Shown: positions 1-5,889, counted from the first letter of the stretch. The stretch is 8,715 nucleotides of DNA from Candidatus Methanocomedens sp. (GCA_009649835.1 PYCK01000092.1:1-8715), one strand, 5' to 3'. Numbers and translations: made by a program. The notes: generated by a model not told the origin, from the letters alone.

Positions 1-795
1 TCTCCGGTACGGCGGCACATCGATCAGAAACTCAGGAGCTTTTCCGGGAACGATCTTGTTTAAGATGTAACCGAAGATGAAGTACCCGATAATCAGGTAG
101 AGCAGAATCCAGCCCATAAGACCTGGGACTACATCCTGCATAATCCCGATCTGGGCGCCGCATGGGATGAATATGGCAAGGAGCGTCATCATGATGAACC
201 GCTGCTTCTTCGTCTCAAGGATTCTTGTCGCAGTAACACCTGGCACATTGCACCCGAGCGAGAGGATCGTTGGCACGATCGCATACCCGTGCAGACCGAT
301 CTTGTGCAGCATAGTATCGATGAGGACAGCAAGTCGCGGCATGTACCCGATATCTTCGAGTAGCGCAAGCATCAGGTAGAATATGACTATCGCAGGCAGA
401 ACAACACCGATTGCAACGAATAAGCCCGATGTCAGCACACCGAACGATTCCAGACAGTTATCAGAAAGCACGAACTCACCGCCCTCAATCCCCCCGGCAT
501 CGACCATGATGGCATATAGCCATCCACCCTGCCCCGGGAATACTTCCTGGAGCCATGGCAGCCAGTACGCATCAAATAGTCTGACAAAGAATCCGTCAGT
601 GAAAAATCCTGCAAACGAACCGAATATGCTCCAGAAAGCATACATGACCGCAATCGCAATGGGTATGCCTGTAAACGGCTTGATCGTGAGTTCTCCGATC
701 GCATCCTTTAAGGTATGCCTGTATTCTCCAAATGTCACGGTTTGTTTTGCGATCTTATCGATAAGATCCCAGCGCTGATCAATGGTCAGTTTCAT
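1..795 (-). CDS. feoB: FeoB membrane (channel) domain as a separate protein, 3' end outside window
   Basis: This is the transmembrane half of the ferrous-iron transporter FeoB, which moves Fe2+ across the cytoplasmic membrane. 265 residues are visible and the frame is still open at the window edge. A short amphipathic lead (residues 1-40) resembles the end of FeoB's helical linker. Hydrophobic segments follow at about 43-65, 120-146 and 226-245. Both gate motifs are present: LGCNVPGVTATR (180-191, Cys182) and IPCGAQ (210-215, Cys212). The visible part ends in a PPYRR segment, like the LPPYR of full-length FeoB. The ATG at 795-793 overlaps the stop of the GTPase gene (ATGA), and a GGGAGG ribosome site lies 6 nt upstream, so the start is well supported and translation is probably coupled. 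Membrane and gate assignments come from reading the sequence and recalling the family. The rest of the channel must lie left of base 1. Confidence 0.93.
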   Translation of the reverse strand, partial: MKLTIDQRWDLIDKIAKQTVTFGEYRHTLKDAIGELTIKPFTGIPIAIAVMYAFWSIFGSFAGFFTDGFFVRLFDAYWLPWLQEVFPGQGGWLYAIMVDAGGIEGGEFVLSDNCLESFGVLTSGLFVAIGVVLPAIVIFYLMLALLEDIGYMPRLAVLIDTMLHKIGLHGYAIVPTILSLGCNVPGVTATRILETKKQRFIMMTLLAIFIPCGAQIGIMQDVVPGLMGWILLYLIIGYFIFGYILNKIVPGKAPEFLIDVPPYRR

Positions 796-1319
796 GTCAG
801 GCCTCCCGCGTTCCTGATAATGTCGTCGATTTCAACGGGTTTAGCCTCTTTCAGCCTTGATGTGAGTTCCTTTATCCCTTCGCCGCTGATCGCGACAGTC
901 GGAACCACAGGAACGCCAAGGATCCGCTGCAGGTTATTGATATCGATCCGGATATTCTTATCAACTGCAGCATCCCACATATTGAGTGCGATCACCATCG
1001 GATATCCTTGCTCAAGTATTTCCAGTGCCAGATAGACCCCGCGTTCTATTTTGGATGCATCGATAACGCAGATCACCTTCGCATCCTTATTTTCGTGCAG
1101 CATTGCCACAGCAACCTCTTCTGCTTTATCCTTCGGATCGAGAGAGAACGTACCTGGTACATCTATCAGTTCGGCATCCTCACCACCGATCTTCATATAT
1201 CCTTTCGTAAAGTCAACTGTGGTTCCGGGGTAGTTCGACTCGGTGACATTCGCCCCTGTCAAACGGTTGAAGAATACGCTTTTACCCACATTCGGGTGTC
1301 CCATCAGCAAGACTTTCAC
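792..1319 (-). CDS. feoB: FeoB GTPase (G) domain as a separate protein
   Basis: This 175-residue protein is the stand-alone G domain of FeoB, the GTP-binding part that drives or gates Fe2+ uptake. All G motifs are visible: G1 GHPNVGKS (7-14), G2 around YPGTT (30-34), G3 DVPG (53-56), G4 NMWD (113-116) and a G5-like VAISGEG (142-148). The start is GTG at 1319, overlapping the upstream feoA stop (GTGA), with a GGAGAT ribosome site 6 nt before it. The protein stops about 25 residues after G5, whereas full-length FeoB continues through a helical GDI domain into the membrane domain in one chain. Here the membrane domain restarts in another frame at an ATGA overlap. A sequencing frameshift is a possible alternative, but the good ribosome site and start codon at the junction argue for a real split. 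Function is secure; the split's biological meaning is inference. Confidence 0.95.
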   Translation of the reverse strand: MKVLLMGHPNVGKSVFFNRLTGANVTESNYPGTTVDFTKGYMKIGGEDAELIDVPGTFSLDPKDKAEEVAVAMLHENKDAKVICVIDASKIERGVYLALEILEQGYPMVIALNMWDAAVDKNIRIDINNLQRILGVPVVPTVAISGEGIKELTSRLKEAKPVEIDDIIRNAGGLT

Positions 1320-1543
1320 GATTTTATCTCCAAAATGATCCTCTCTGCTACGTCCAGTCCAAGGGAGGTGTTTGCCTCATCGACGACCACAACCACAGGA
1401 CCTTTTATTGGCTGCTTTGTGACCATCCTGAGTTTCTTGCCAACCCTGATGCCCATTCCAGCCACTTTTTTTCGTAGTGTTCCTTCAATGTCTGTTACGG
1501 TTCCTTCTTCTTCATATTCCATCTCAGATAATTTCTTTTCCAC
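1316..1543 (-). CDS. feoA: FeoA-family SH3-like protein, second copy
   Basis: This is a small FeoA-domain protein (75 residues from the chosen start), a cytoplasmic partner or regulator of FeoB. The FeoA pattern runs from GTVTDIEG through KKVAGMGIRVGKKLRMV and GPVVVVVDEANTSLGL to AERIILEI, matching the usual order of strands, the 'GxxLxxxGhxxG' turn and a final hydrophobic strand. I chose GTG at 1543: it lies 4 nt after the feoA1 stop, and the bases just upstream (GGATGTGATT) match the archaeal Shine-Dalgarno GGAGGTGATC at 8 of 10 positions, though the 3-nt spacing is tight. ATG at 1522 is the alternative and would remove seven acidic/basic residues; it has no clear ribosome site. A longer frame reaching ATG 1603 is less likely because it overlaps feoA1 by 56 bp. 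The stop overlaps the FeoB GTPase start (GTGA). Confidence 0.88.
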   Translation of the reverse strand: MEKKLSEMEYEEEGTVTDIEGTLRKKVAGMGIRVGKKLRMVTKQPIKGPVVVVVDEANTSLGLDVAERIILEIKS

Positions 1544-1547
1544 CCAA

Positions 1548-1778
1548 TCACATCCTGGTAACTCTGATCTTTTGTGCCATCCCGCGCCCGATCGAAAGGA
1601 CATTTCGATCGACTTCGATGGTGACCGGACCGTTGGTGGATATCACACGCACGATACTGCCCTCGGATATTCCTCTAAGGTTCAGTTTCTGCCTGATCCC
1701 GTGACCTCCACCAATATCTACAATTCTGACTGGTTCCCCTGTTTTCATCTGTGAAAGATTTGTATCGTTAAAACGCAT
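1548..1778 (-). CDS. feoA: FeoA-family SH3-like protein, first copy
   Basis: This is the first gene of the feo operon, encoding a 76-residue FeoA protein. FeoA proteins are small SH3-like cytoplasmic partners needed for FeoB-dependent Fe2+ uptake. The domain is complete: MKTGEPVRIVDIGGGHG, then QKLNLRGISEGSIVRVIS (the LxxxGhxxG turn), NGPVTIEVDRNVLSIGRGMA, and a closing strand AQKIRVTRM. ATG at 1778 has a ribosome site AGGTGA 6-7 nt upstream. The paralogue follows after 4 bp. The two copies are clearly different in sequence: this one keeps the glycine-rich IGGGHG segment and a final 'ALGRGMA'-like helix, whereas the second is more acidic at its N terminus. The two may have different roles (channel partner and regulator), but that is inference. 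Confidence 0.93.
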   Translation of the reverse strand: MRFNDTNLSQMKTGEPVRIVDIGGGHGIRQKLNLRGISEGSIVRVISTNGPVTIEVDRNVLSIGRGMAQKIRVTRM

Positions 1779-1832
1779 CCTGTTTCACCTTTTAAGGTTG
1801 TTTTATGGTTGTGATCCGTGCCATTTTTATGA

Positions 1833-1842
1833 GAATATATTA
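1833..1842 (-). promoter_or_regulatory. Candidate TATA box for the feo operon
   Basis: On the minus strand the bases read TAATATATTC, an A/T-only core of archaeal TATA type. A start site about 25 bp downstream would give a leader of roughly 30-35 nt before the feoA1 ATG, enough to hold its AGGTGA ribosome site. Other A/T-rich stretches at 1917-1933 and 1951-1958 could serve instead, with longer leaders. The choice cannot be settled from sequence alone. Confidence 0.3.
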
Positions 1843-1954
1843 CATTTTTGTGAAAATGTTCGCATCGGGTCGTTGTTTGCAGACCCGTTCTTATTGCTTT
1901 TTCAGGCGATCCATTCAACCAATTATAATAATCATGCACGTACACATCCACATA

Positions 1955-2035
1955 TTTAGGCGGCCCTAAAGTATGGCGTTAGGTATGCTAATACCCTGCC
2001 CTATAAATGTTAGGTAATTGGCAAAAATCCTAACA
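1955..2035. promoter_or_regulatory. Cluster of TTAGG/CCTAA inverted repeats, candidate metal-repressor operators
   Basis: Three related dyads lie within 81 bp. The first is TTTAGG-CGGC-CCTAAA (1955-1970), with perfect 6-bp arms. The second is centred on GTTAGGTATGCTAATACC (1978-1995), where GGTAT and ATACC pair and TTAG and CTAA also face each other. The third is TGTTAGG (2008-2014) with CCTAACA (2029-2035), perfect 7-bp arms 14 bp apart. DtxR/IdeR-type iron repressors in bacteria recognise dyads built from TTAGG and CCTAA, so a DtxR-family regulator sensing Fe2+ or Mn2+ is a reasonable guess next to feo. The sites lie 180-260 bp from feoA1 and flank a plus-strand TATA-like box, so they may control the plus strand, the minus strand or both. 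No regulator gene is in the window. Confidence 0.45.
2001..2009 (+). promoter_or_regulatory. TATA-like box on the plus strand
   Basis: CTATAAATG lies between two TTAGG elements. As an archaeal TATA box it would place a start site near 2030-2035, upstream of the small frame at 2079. A repressor on the flanking dyads would block it. It may also be a chance A/T run. Confidence 0.3.
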
Positions 2036-2078
2036 CGGTCAAGCCAGAAAGTACAATAATGTGAATAGTGACTTTTCA

Positions 2079-2198
2079 ATGCAGGAAGTAAGCGACGTAA
2101 TTCGCTCTGCTCTGGCTCTGGATGAGCGGCTCGCAAAACGCAAGAAGATCCGACCGAAGTTACATATCTACATAAGCCGGGTTTTATACCAACACTAA
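2079..2198 (+). CDS. Possible 39-residue small protein or gene remnant
   Basis: A short frame encodes MQEVSDVIRSALALDE followed by a basic stretch (RLAKRKKIRPKLH) and a short tail ending before TAA. It can be extended upstream to GTG 2061. The first part looks like real protein: the SDVIRSALALDE segment resembles the second helix of ribbon-helix-helix DNA-binding proteins. No first strand/helix precedes it, so it may be the remnant of a larger regulator. The bases are more GC-rich than the A/T-rich flanks. A weak GTGA lies 7 nt before the ATG, and a TATA-like box is about 70 bp upstream. I do not recognise a family. It could be chance, but it is the only protein-like stretch in the 482-bp gap. 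Confidence 0.25.
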   Translation: MQEVSDVIRSALALDERLAKRKKIRPKLHIYISRVLYQH

Positions 2199-2260
2199 AA
2201 TTTTTAAAAAACCCATCGTTTCAATAATTTAATCTATTAGTAGACTCAATATATGATTGT

Positions 2261-2644
2261 ATGTCACTTCCCACAGTATGCCCAAAGACAGGATCTGGTC
2301 CATGTATTGGCAATAAATGTCAAATGTACGTCTTGGACTGGCGATCGAACGAAGAATACTGTATTGTAGGATATTATTCTGCCTCGAACCGGAAAAACCA
2401 GGGCGAACCGGTAGTGGACAATTATGCAGCCAAGGTAAGATCAACCAGTAAAAATTCTACTAAAGCAGCAATCTTCGTAGATGCCGGGTCAAAGTCCAAC
2501 AGCCTTAAGGAAACTGGAAAACCAGAGCGGCAACCCAGGCAGGCAGCCGACACCGTAGCATTAAATGTCAAAAAAACGAAGAACATCACAGATCTTGGTG
2601 ATATCCCTGACGATTATGAAGAGCAGTTCTGGGATAAACTCTGA
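2261..2644 (+). CDS. Small four-cysteine protein of unknown function
   Basis: This 127-residue soluble protein is not one I can name. Its N terminus carries Cys7, Cys15, Cys20 and Cys34 (spacing C-x7-C-x4-C-x13-C), with the core GPCIGNKCQMY. Similar 'CP...CIG.KC......C' patterns occur at the start of other small prokaryotic proteins and suggest a Zn or Fe-S site, but no function follows from that. Residues about 45-105 are polar, rich in Ser, Lys, Asn and Thr, and probably disordered. The acidic, aromatic C terminus (LGDIPDDYEEQFWDKL) looks like a short interaction motif. There is no Shine-Dalgarno before ATG 2261, so it may be translated from a leaderless or very short-leader mRNA; an A/T-rich TATA-like stretch lies at 2203-2215. 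Its stop abuts the stop of the convergent glcF-like gene with no spacer. Confidence 0.75.
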   Translation: MSLPTVCPKTGSGPCIGNKCQMYVLDWRSNEEYCIVGYYSASNRKNQGEPVVDNYAAKVRSTSKNSTKAAIFVDAGSKSNSLKETGKPERQPRQAADTVALNVKKTKNITDLGDIPDDYEEQFWDKL

Positions 2645-3685
2645 TTATTCAATAGCCATCCATACAAGGTCTGCCAGGTCAAGCACTTTTACTCCTGTAT
2701 CTGACAGATTCCTGAAACAAAGAGGACATGACGTTACCACATAATCTATTCCGGCAGGGATATTCTCTTTTAATTCCCCTGCCATGGAACCTGAAAGTTC
2801 GGGATATCCCAGCCTGACACCGCCCCCTCCACCGCAGCAACTGGCTTTTTCCCTCGACGCATCCATCTCCACAAGAGTGCATATTTCTTCAATAACCTTC
2901 CTGGGTGCATCATATATCCCATACGCCCTGCCAAGGTGGCACGGGTCATGATAAGTGACTGAGATGTCAAGTCTTCTTGTGCATAGCTCATCAAGCCTTT
3001 CTGCCAAAAACTCTGATAAATGCAGCACGTCAAAGCCCTGGTATTGTTCCTTGAGCATGGAATAGCAGCCGGCACAGCCAACAATGACCGTGTGCGCACC
3101 TGCGGCCTTGATCTGCCTGGAATTATGTGCAATAAGATCGGATGCGTCCAGCCCCAGCCTGAAGAGCGGTGAACCACAGCACTGCTCATCCTCCAGAAGT
3201 CCAACCCCAAACCTTTTCAAGATGCCATAAGTAGCCGCTGCAGTGGACTGATACCTGTATGAGGCCAGGCACCCTGCAAAATATACATATCCTGAATCCC
3301 CGGGAACCTGGGTTTCGGTGAGCCATGCCGTCCTTGATGACCTGTCACCAAGCGAGTTGCCAGTATTGCCTATGCGCTCCTGCATTTCTATCTGGTGGGG
3401 GGACGCATGCCCAAGTGCTACAAGTTCACGCCGGGCGGCCCTGGTCACCTGGTGTGGGTCTGCGCCTGACGGGCATTCAGTAACACACTGCTGGCATGTA
3501 GTGCATGTCAAAATACTTGTGATCAAACTATTTGAAGGCTCAAGCCCAAAAGCCATTCCCAGTGCCATTAGCATCCTGCCCCTGGCTCCTGATGATTCCC
3601 AGCCCTGTACCTGCTGGGAGGGACATACCGTACGGCAGCGGCCACACTTTACACACTTGACAATGTCCCTGAGATATTCCCTCAT
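2645..3685 (-). CDS. glcF: GlcF/HdrD-type Fe-S subunit of a 2-hydroxyacid dehydrogenase
   Basis: This 346-residue protein is the electron-transfer partner of the flavin subunit encoded just upstream. It has two ferredoxin-type [4Fe-4S] motifs: C11-x2-C14-x2-C17-x3-CP (to C21) and C61-x2-C64-x2-C67-x3-CP (to C71). Two CCG domains follow. The first has Cys139, Cys169-Cys170 and Cys204-x2-Cys207; the second has Cys249, Cys283-Cys284 and Cys320-x2-Cys323. This is the GlcF, LldE and HdrB/HdrD architecture. In HdrB such complete five-cysteine sets bind noncubane [4Fe-4S] clusters. No membrane segment is visible, so the complex is probably cytoplasmic or peripheral. ATG at 3685 overlaps the upstream stop (ATGA), with a GGTGGG ribosome site just before it. 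The electron acceptor (quinone or methanophenazine, ferredoxin, or another carrier) cannot be read here. GlcF is a family-level name and the substrate is not known. Confidence 0.9.
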   Translation of the reverse strand: MREYLRDIVKCVKCGRCRTVCPSQQVQGWESSGARGRMLMALGMAFGLEPSNSLITSILTCTTCQQCVTECPSGADPHQVTRAARRELVALGHASPHQIEMQERIGNTGNSLGDRSSRTAWLTETQVPGDSGYVYFAGCLASYRYQSTAAATYGILKRFGVGLLEDEQCCGSPLFRLGLDASDLIAHNSRQIKAAGAHTVIVGCAGCYSMLKEQYQGFDVLHLSEFLAERLDELCTRRLDISVTYHDPCHLGRAYGIYDAPRKVIEEICTLVEMDASREKASCCGGGGGVRLGYPELSGSMAGELKENIPAGIDYVVTSCPLCFRNLSDTGVKVLDLADLVWMAIE

Positions 3686-5061
3686 TCCAGACCCACCTTC
3701 TGTGGGTTCATAATATTATAAGGGTCCAGCGCCTTTTTGATAGATACCATAACATCCAGTGCGCTGCCGTGCTCTTCATTCATATACATCCCGCGGGCAC
3801 AGCCTATACCGTGCTCCCCTGAGACTGTGCCGCCCAGCAGCAGGGCCGCCCTGTGGATATCATCAGCCGCCTGTTTCAGCACTTCCCACTGTTTTTTATC
3901 AAGCGTATCAATGGCCATGCCCGTATGCAGGTTACCGTCCCCTGCATGCCCGTAGGTCATGATAGTGAGACTGTGTTTCTTTGAAATAGTACGTATCTCT
4001 CTAAGCATTTCAGGGATAGCTGACAGGGGTACTGCCACATCCTCGCCGATATAGACCCTGGTCTTTCCCGGACTTAGTCGCGTCACTGCGGCACCTGCAA
4101 GACGGCGTGCAGCCCATAGTTCCTCCATCTCTGACTTTGAATTGGCTATCCGAATATTAAACGCTCCAAGTTTTTGGCAGCAGTCTGCTACCTGTGCTGC
4201 ATCTGATTCCACGCTGCAGGGTGCACCATCCACCTCGATAAGCAGCAGGGCCTCACAGTCAGGAACGTTGAGGTCGGAATCATATGTGTTTACTGCCTTG
4301 ATGGTTGTACTGTCCATTAGTTCGCAGGCAGAGGGCACTAATCCACGCCCCATTATGGCAGATACTGCACTGCCTGCAGCTTCCAGGTCATTGAAATGGG
4401 CCAGCACTGCCGCCCTGGCTTCGGGCAGCGGGTGTATCTTCAACCTGGCTCCTGTTATAACGCCAAGGGTGCCCTCCGAACCAACCATTAATGCAGTGAG
4501 GTCGTACCCTGATGCCGATTTCATGACCTTGCCGCCCGTACGGATGACTTCCCCGTCCGGCATCACAACTTCCAGGTCCAGTACGTAATCAGTGACTGTG
4601 CCGTATTTTACCGAGCGCATACCACTGCCCCTGTTGGCTATCAGTCCGCCCAGGGTACACATCTCGCTGCTGCCCGGGTCTGGCGGGAAGAAGAAACCGT
4701 AGGGTTCAAGTGAGCGGTTCAGGTCTGCGTGGATGAGTCCGGGCTCCACCAGTACCTGCAGGTTTTTGATGTCAATATCAAGTATCTTGTTCATCCGGCT
4801 CATATCAAGTACGATACCGCCCTGCAAGGGTACGGCACCTCCGGCAAGGCCAGTACCTGCACCCCTGGTAGTGATAGGTATGCGGTGACTGTGGGCCAGT
4901 TTGACTATTTCCGATACTTCTGTTGTGGTGCAGGGCATGACCACATAGTCAGGTGTACCGGTTATGTATGAAGCGTCAGAGGAATAACAGTACAACTCAG
5001 CCGGATCATTGGAGATGCGGGATGGGGTGACGATATCCTGGAGTTTCTTTAGTAGATTCAT
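3682..5061 (-). CDS. glcD: FAD-linked 2-hydroxyacid dehydrogenase (GlcD / D-lactate dehydrogenase type)
   Basis: This 459-residue flavoprotein of the vanillyl-alcohol-oxidase fold oxidises a 2-hydroxyacid such as D-lactate or glycolate. The N-terminal FAD-binding domain (about 20-200) contains RGAGTGLAGGAVP (66-78) and PPDPGSSEMCTLGG (126-139), then NRGSGMRSVKYG (143-154). The C-terminal oxidase domain carries the conserved GHAGDGNLH (371-379) and SGEHGIG (414-420), and ends near NIMNPQK, as in GlcD-family proteins. Length is normal for the family. It is the first gene of a two-gene operon; its stop overlaps the Fe-S subunit start, so the two should form one complex. ATG 5061 has no strong ribosome site. 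A TATA box at 5088-5096 would place transcription start only a few bases upstream, which suggests a nearly leaderless message. No Etf genes are nearby, so the electron-bifurcating lactate dehydrogenase/Etf arrangement is not supported here. Exact substrate is unknown. Confidence 0.93.
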   Translation of the reverse strand: MNLLKKLQDIVTPSRISNDPAELYCYSSDASYITGTPDYVVMPCTTTEVSEIVKLAHSHRIPITTRGAGTGLAGGAVPLQGGIVLDMSRMNKILDIDIKNLQVLVEPGLIHADLNRSLEPYGFFFPPDPGSSEMCTLGGLIANRGSGMRSVKYGTVTDYVLDLEVVMPDGEVIRTGGKVMKSASGYDLTALMVGSEGTLGVITGARLKIHPLPEARAAVLAHFNDLEAAGSAVSAIMGRGLVPSACELMDSTTIKAVNTYDSDLNVPDCEALLLIEVDGAPCSVESDAAQVADCCQKLGAFNIRIANSKSEMEELWAARRLAGAAVTRLSPGKTRVYIGEDVAVPLSAIPEMLREIRTISKKHSLTIMTYGHAGDGNLHTGMAIDTLDKKQWEVLKQAADDIHRAALLLGGTVSGEHGIGCARGMYMNEEHGSALDVMVSIKKALDPYNIMNPQKVGLE

Positions 5062-5087
5062 TTACTGAAGTGTGATTATTATTAATT

Positions 5088-5096
5088 ATTTATAAG
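5088..5096 (-). promoter_or_regulatory. TATA box for the glcD-glcF operon
   Basis: The minus strand reads CTTATAAAT, preceded by AGAAA as a possible BRE. A start about 25 bp downstream falls near 5067, only about 6 nt before the glcD ATG. This fits the lack of a Shine-Dalgarno at that gene. Confidence 0.55.
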
Positions 5097-5170
5097 TTTC
5101 TGTGAGGGTATCTTTTTTTGGGTCAATATATGTAAATTATCAATCTCTGGTATTGTCTCTTACACAAACA

Positions 5171-5180
5171 TTTTATATAC
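5171..5180 (+). promoter_or_regulatory. TATA box for npdG
   Basis: TTTTATATAC is preceded by an ACAAACA stretch as a possible BRE. Transcription would begin near 5198-5203, which is after ATG 5196 and just before ATG 5208. This favours the downstream start. The two divergent TATA boxes lie about 80 bp apart. Confidence 0.55.
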
Positions 5181-5207
5181 ATAATTATACTGGGAATGTG
5201 TGATTCT

Positions 5208-5861
5208 ATGAAAATAGCAATACTTGGCGGAACCGGAAGTATTGGAGAGGGACTTGCACTCAGATGGGCCGTTAAACATGAAGTGTTTGTCGGCTCAAGG
5301 AAACTTGAAAAAGCACTGGCTTCAACTGATAAATACCGAAAAATACTGGAAGAATCGGGTGATACCTGCACTATCACTGGATGCGTTAATCCGGATGCTG
5401 TTGACCGGGCAGACGTGGTTGTACTTTCAGTGCCATATGAGCATGTATCGTCAACCATTGAAACGATCAAACCTTACCTTAGGGACCAGATCATCATCTC
5501 TATTGTGGTGCCGATGAAAAAGAACGGCCATTTTCTTTATGCACCACCTGAATCCGGTTGTGCGGCTATGGAAATCCAGGGTTTGCTGCCTGAAGGTGTA
5601 AAACTGGTTTCCGCTTTCCACAATGTATCTGCAAAAAAGCTTGCCGATATCAATAATAAACTGGATATGGATGTATTCATCTGCGGAGACAATGAGGAGG
5701 CAAACAATGTGGTGAGTGATCTGGTGAAGGATATCCCTGGTTTAAATCCAATGATGGCCGGGCCCCTTGAGGTTTCATGCATGGTGGAAAGTATCACTCC
5801 CTTACTGGTCAACCTGGCTAAATTCACTAAGAAGAAGCACCTGGGAATAAAGAGTGTATGA
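5208..5861 (+). CDS. npdG: F420H2:NADP+ oxidoreductase (FNO)
   Basis: This 217-residue cytoplasmic enzyme transfers hydride between coenzyme F420H2 and NADP+, and in methanogens and relatives supplies NADPH for biosynthesis. The N terminus has the nucleotide motif GGTGSIGEG (7-15), followed by VGSRK (28-32), the basic/hydroxyl patch that binds the NADP 2'-phosphate. Further family signatures are VLSVPYEH, SAFHNVSAKKLADI, VFICGDNEEA and the tail AGPLEV..VESITPLLVN ending LGIK, closely following Archaeoglobus FNO as I recall it. I start at ATG 5208 because family members begin 'M-K/R-hydrophobic-A-hydrophobic-LGGTG' and the promoter position supports it. An in-frame ATG at 5196 would add four residues (MCDS). 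A GTGATT just before 5208 may serve as a ribosome site. The gene is single, divergent from glcD, and followed by a T-rich tract. Confidence 0.95.
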   Translation: MKIAILGGTGSIGEGLALRWAVKHEVFVGSRKLEKALASTDKYRKILEESGDTCTITGCVNPDAVDRADVVVLSVPYEHVSSTIETIKPYLRDQIIISIVVPMKKNGHFLYAPPESGCAAMEIQGLLPEGVKLVSAFHNVSAKKLADINNKLDMDVFICGDNEEANNVVSDLVKDIPGLNPMMAGPLEVSCMVESITPLLVNLAKFTKKKHLGIKSV

Positions 5862-5868
5862 TTGGAGA

Positions 5869-5874
5869 TTTTTT
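5869..5874 (+). terminator. Oligo-T terminator after npdG
   Basis: Six T residues begin 8 bp after the npdG stop and continue as a T-rich run. Archaeal RNA polymerase ends transcription at such tracts without a hairpin. Supported by position only. Confidence 0.4.
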
Positions 5875-5889
5875 ATTCATTATCATGCC

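Larger units (their letters stand above)
1779..2260. other. 482-bp region without a confident gene: feo upstream region and candidate operators
   Basis: This gap separates the minus-strand feo operon from the plus-strand four-cysteine gene. It holds AT-rich sequence next to feoA1, a cluster of TTAGG/CCTAA inverted repeats (1955-2035), a plus-strand TATA-like box (2001-2009), and one short protein-like frame (2079-2198). A minus-strand frame at 1745-1951 overlaps the feoA1 start and has no supporting features. I see no tRNA, riboswitch core or strong terminator here. Confidence 0.6.

Noticed and set aside
383..778. Plus-strand open frame of 131 codons
   Set aside because: It is antisense to the FeoB membrane gene, whose gate motifs and membrane segments are clear.
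1316..1603. Longer start (ATG 1603) for the second FeoA
   Set aside because: The extra 20 residues overlap feoA1 in another frame and do not resemble FeoA; GTG 1543 has better spacing and a ribosome-site match.
1008..1754. Long plus-strand open frame (248 codons) across the feo operon
   Set aside because: It lies antisense to three recognisable feo genes, and its translation has no family features and is rich in Ser, Thr and Phe, as expected from the opposite strand.
1745..1951. Minus-strand frame upstream of and overlapping feoA1
   Set aside because: It overlaps the feoA1 start, has no ribosome site, is rich in His, Asn and Thr without any motif, and fits better as feo leader sequence.
2770..3210. 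Alternative minus-strand frame inside glcF
   Set aside because: It is an out-of-frame shadow of the Fe-S subunit and lacks its cysteine motifs.
4142..4588. Plus-strand open frame inside glcD
   Set aside because: It is antisense to the FAD domain and has no recognisable features.
3682..5061. Electron-bifurcating lactate dehydrogenase/Etf complex
   Set aside because: No electron-transfer flavoprotein genes accompany the flavin subunit; the partner is a CCG Fe-S protein instead.
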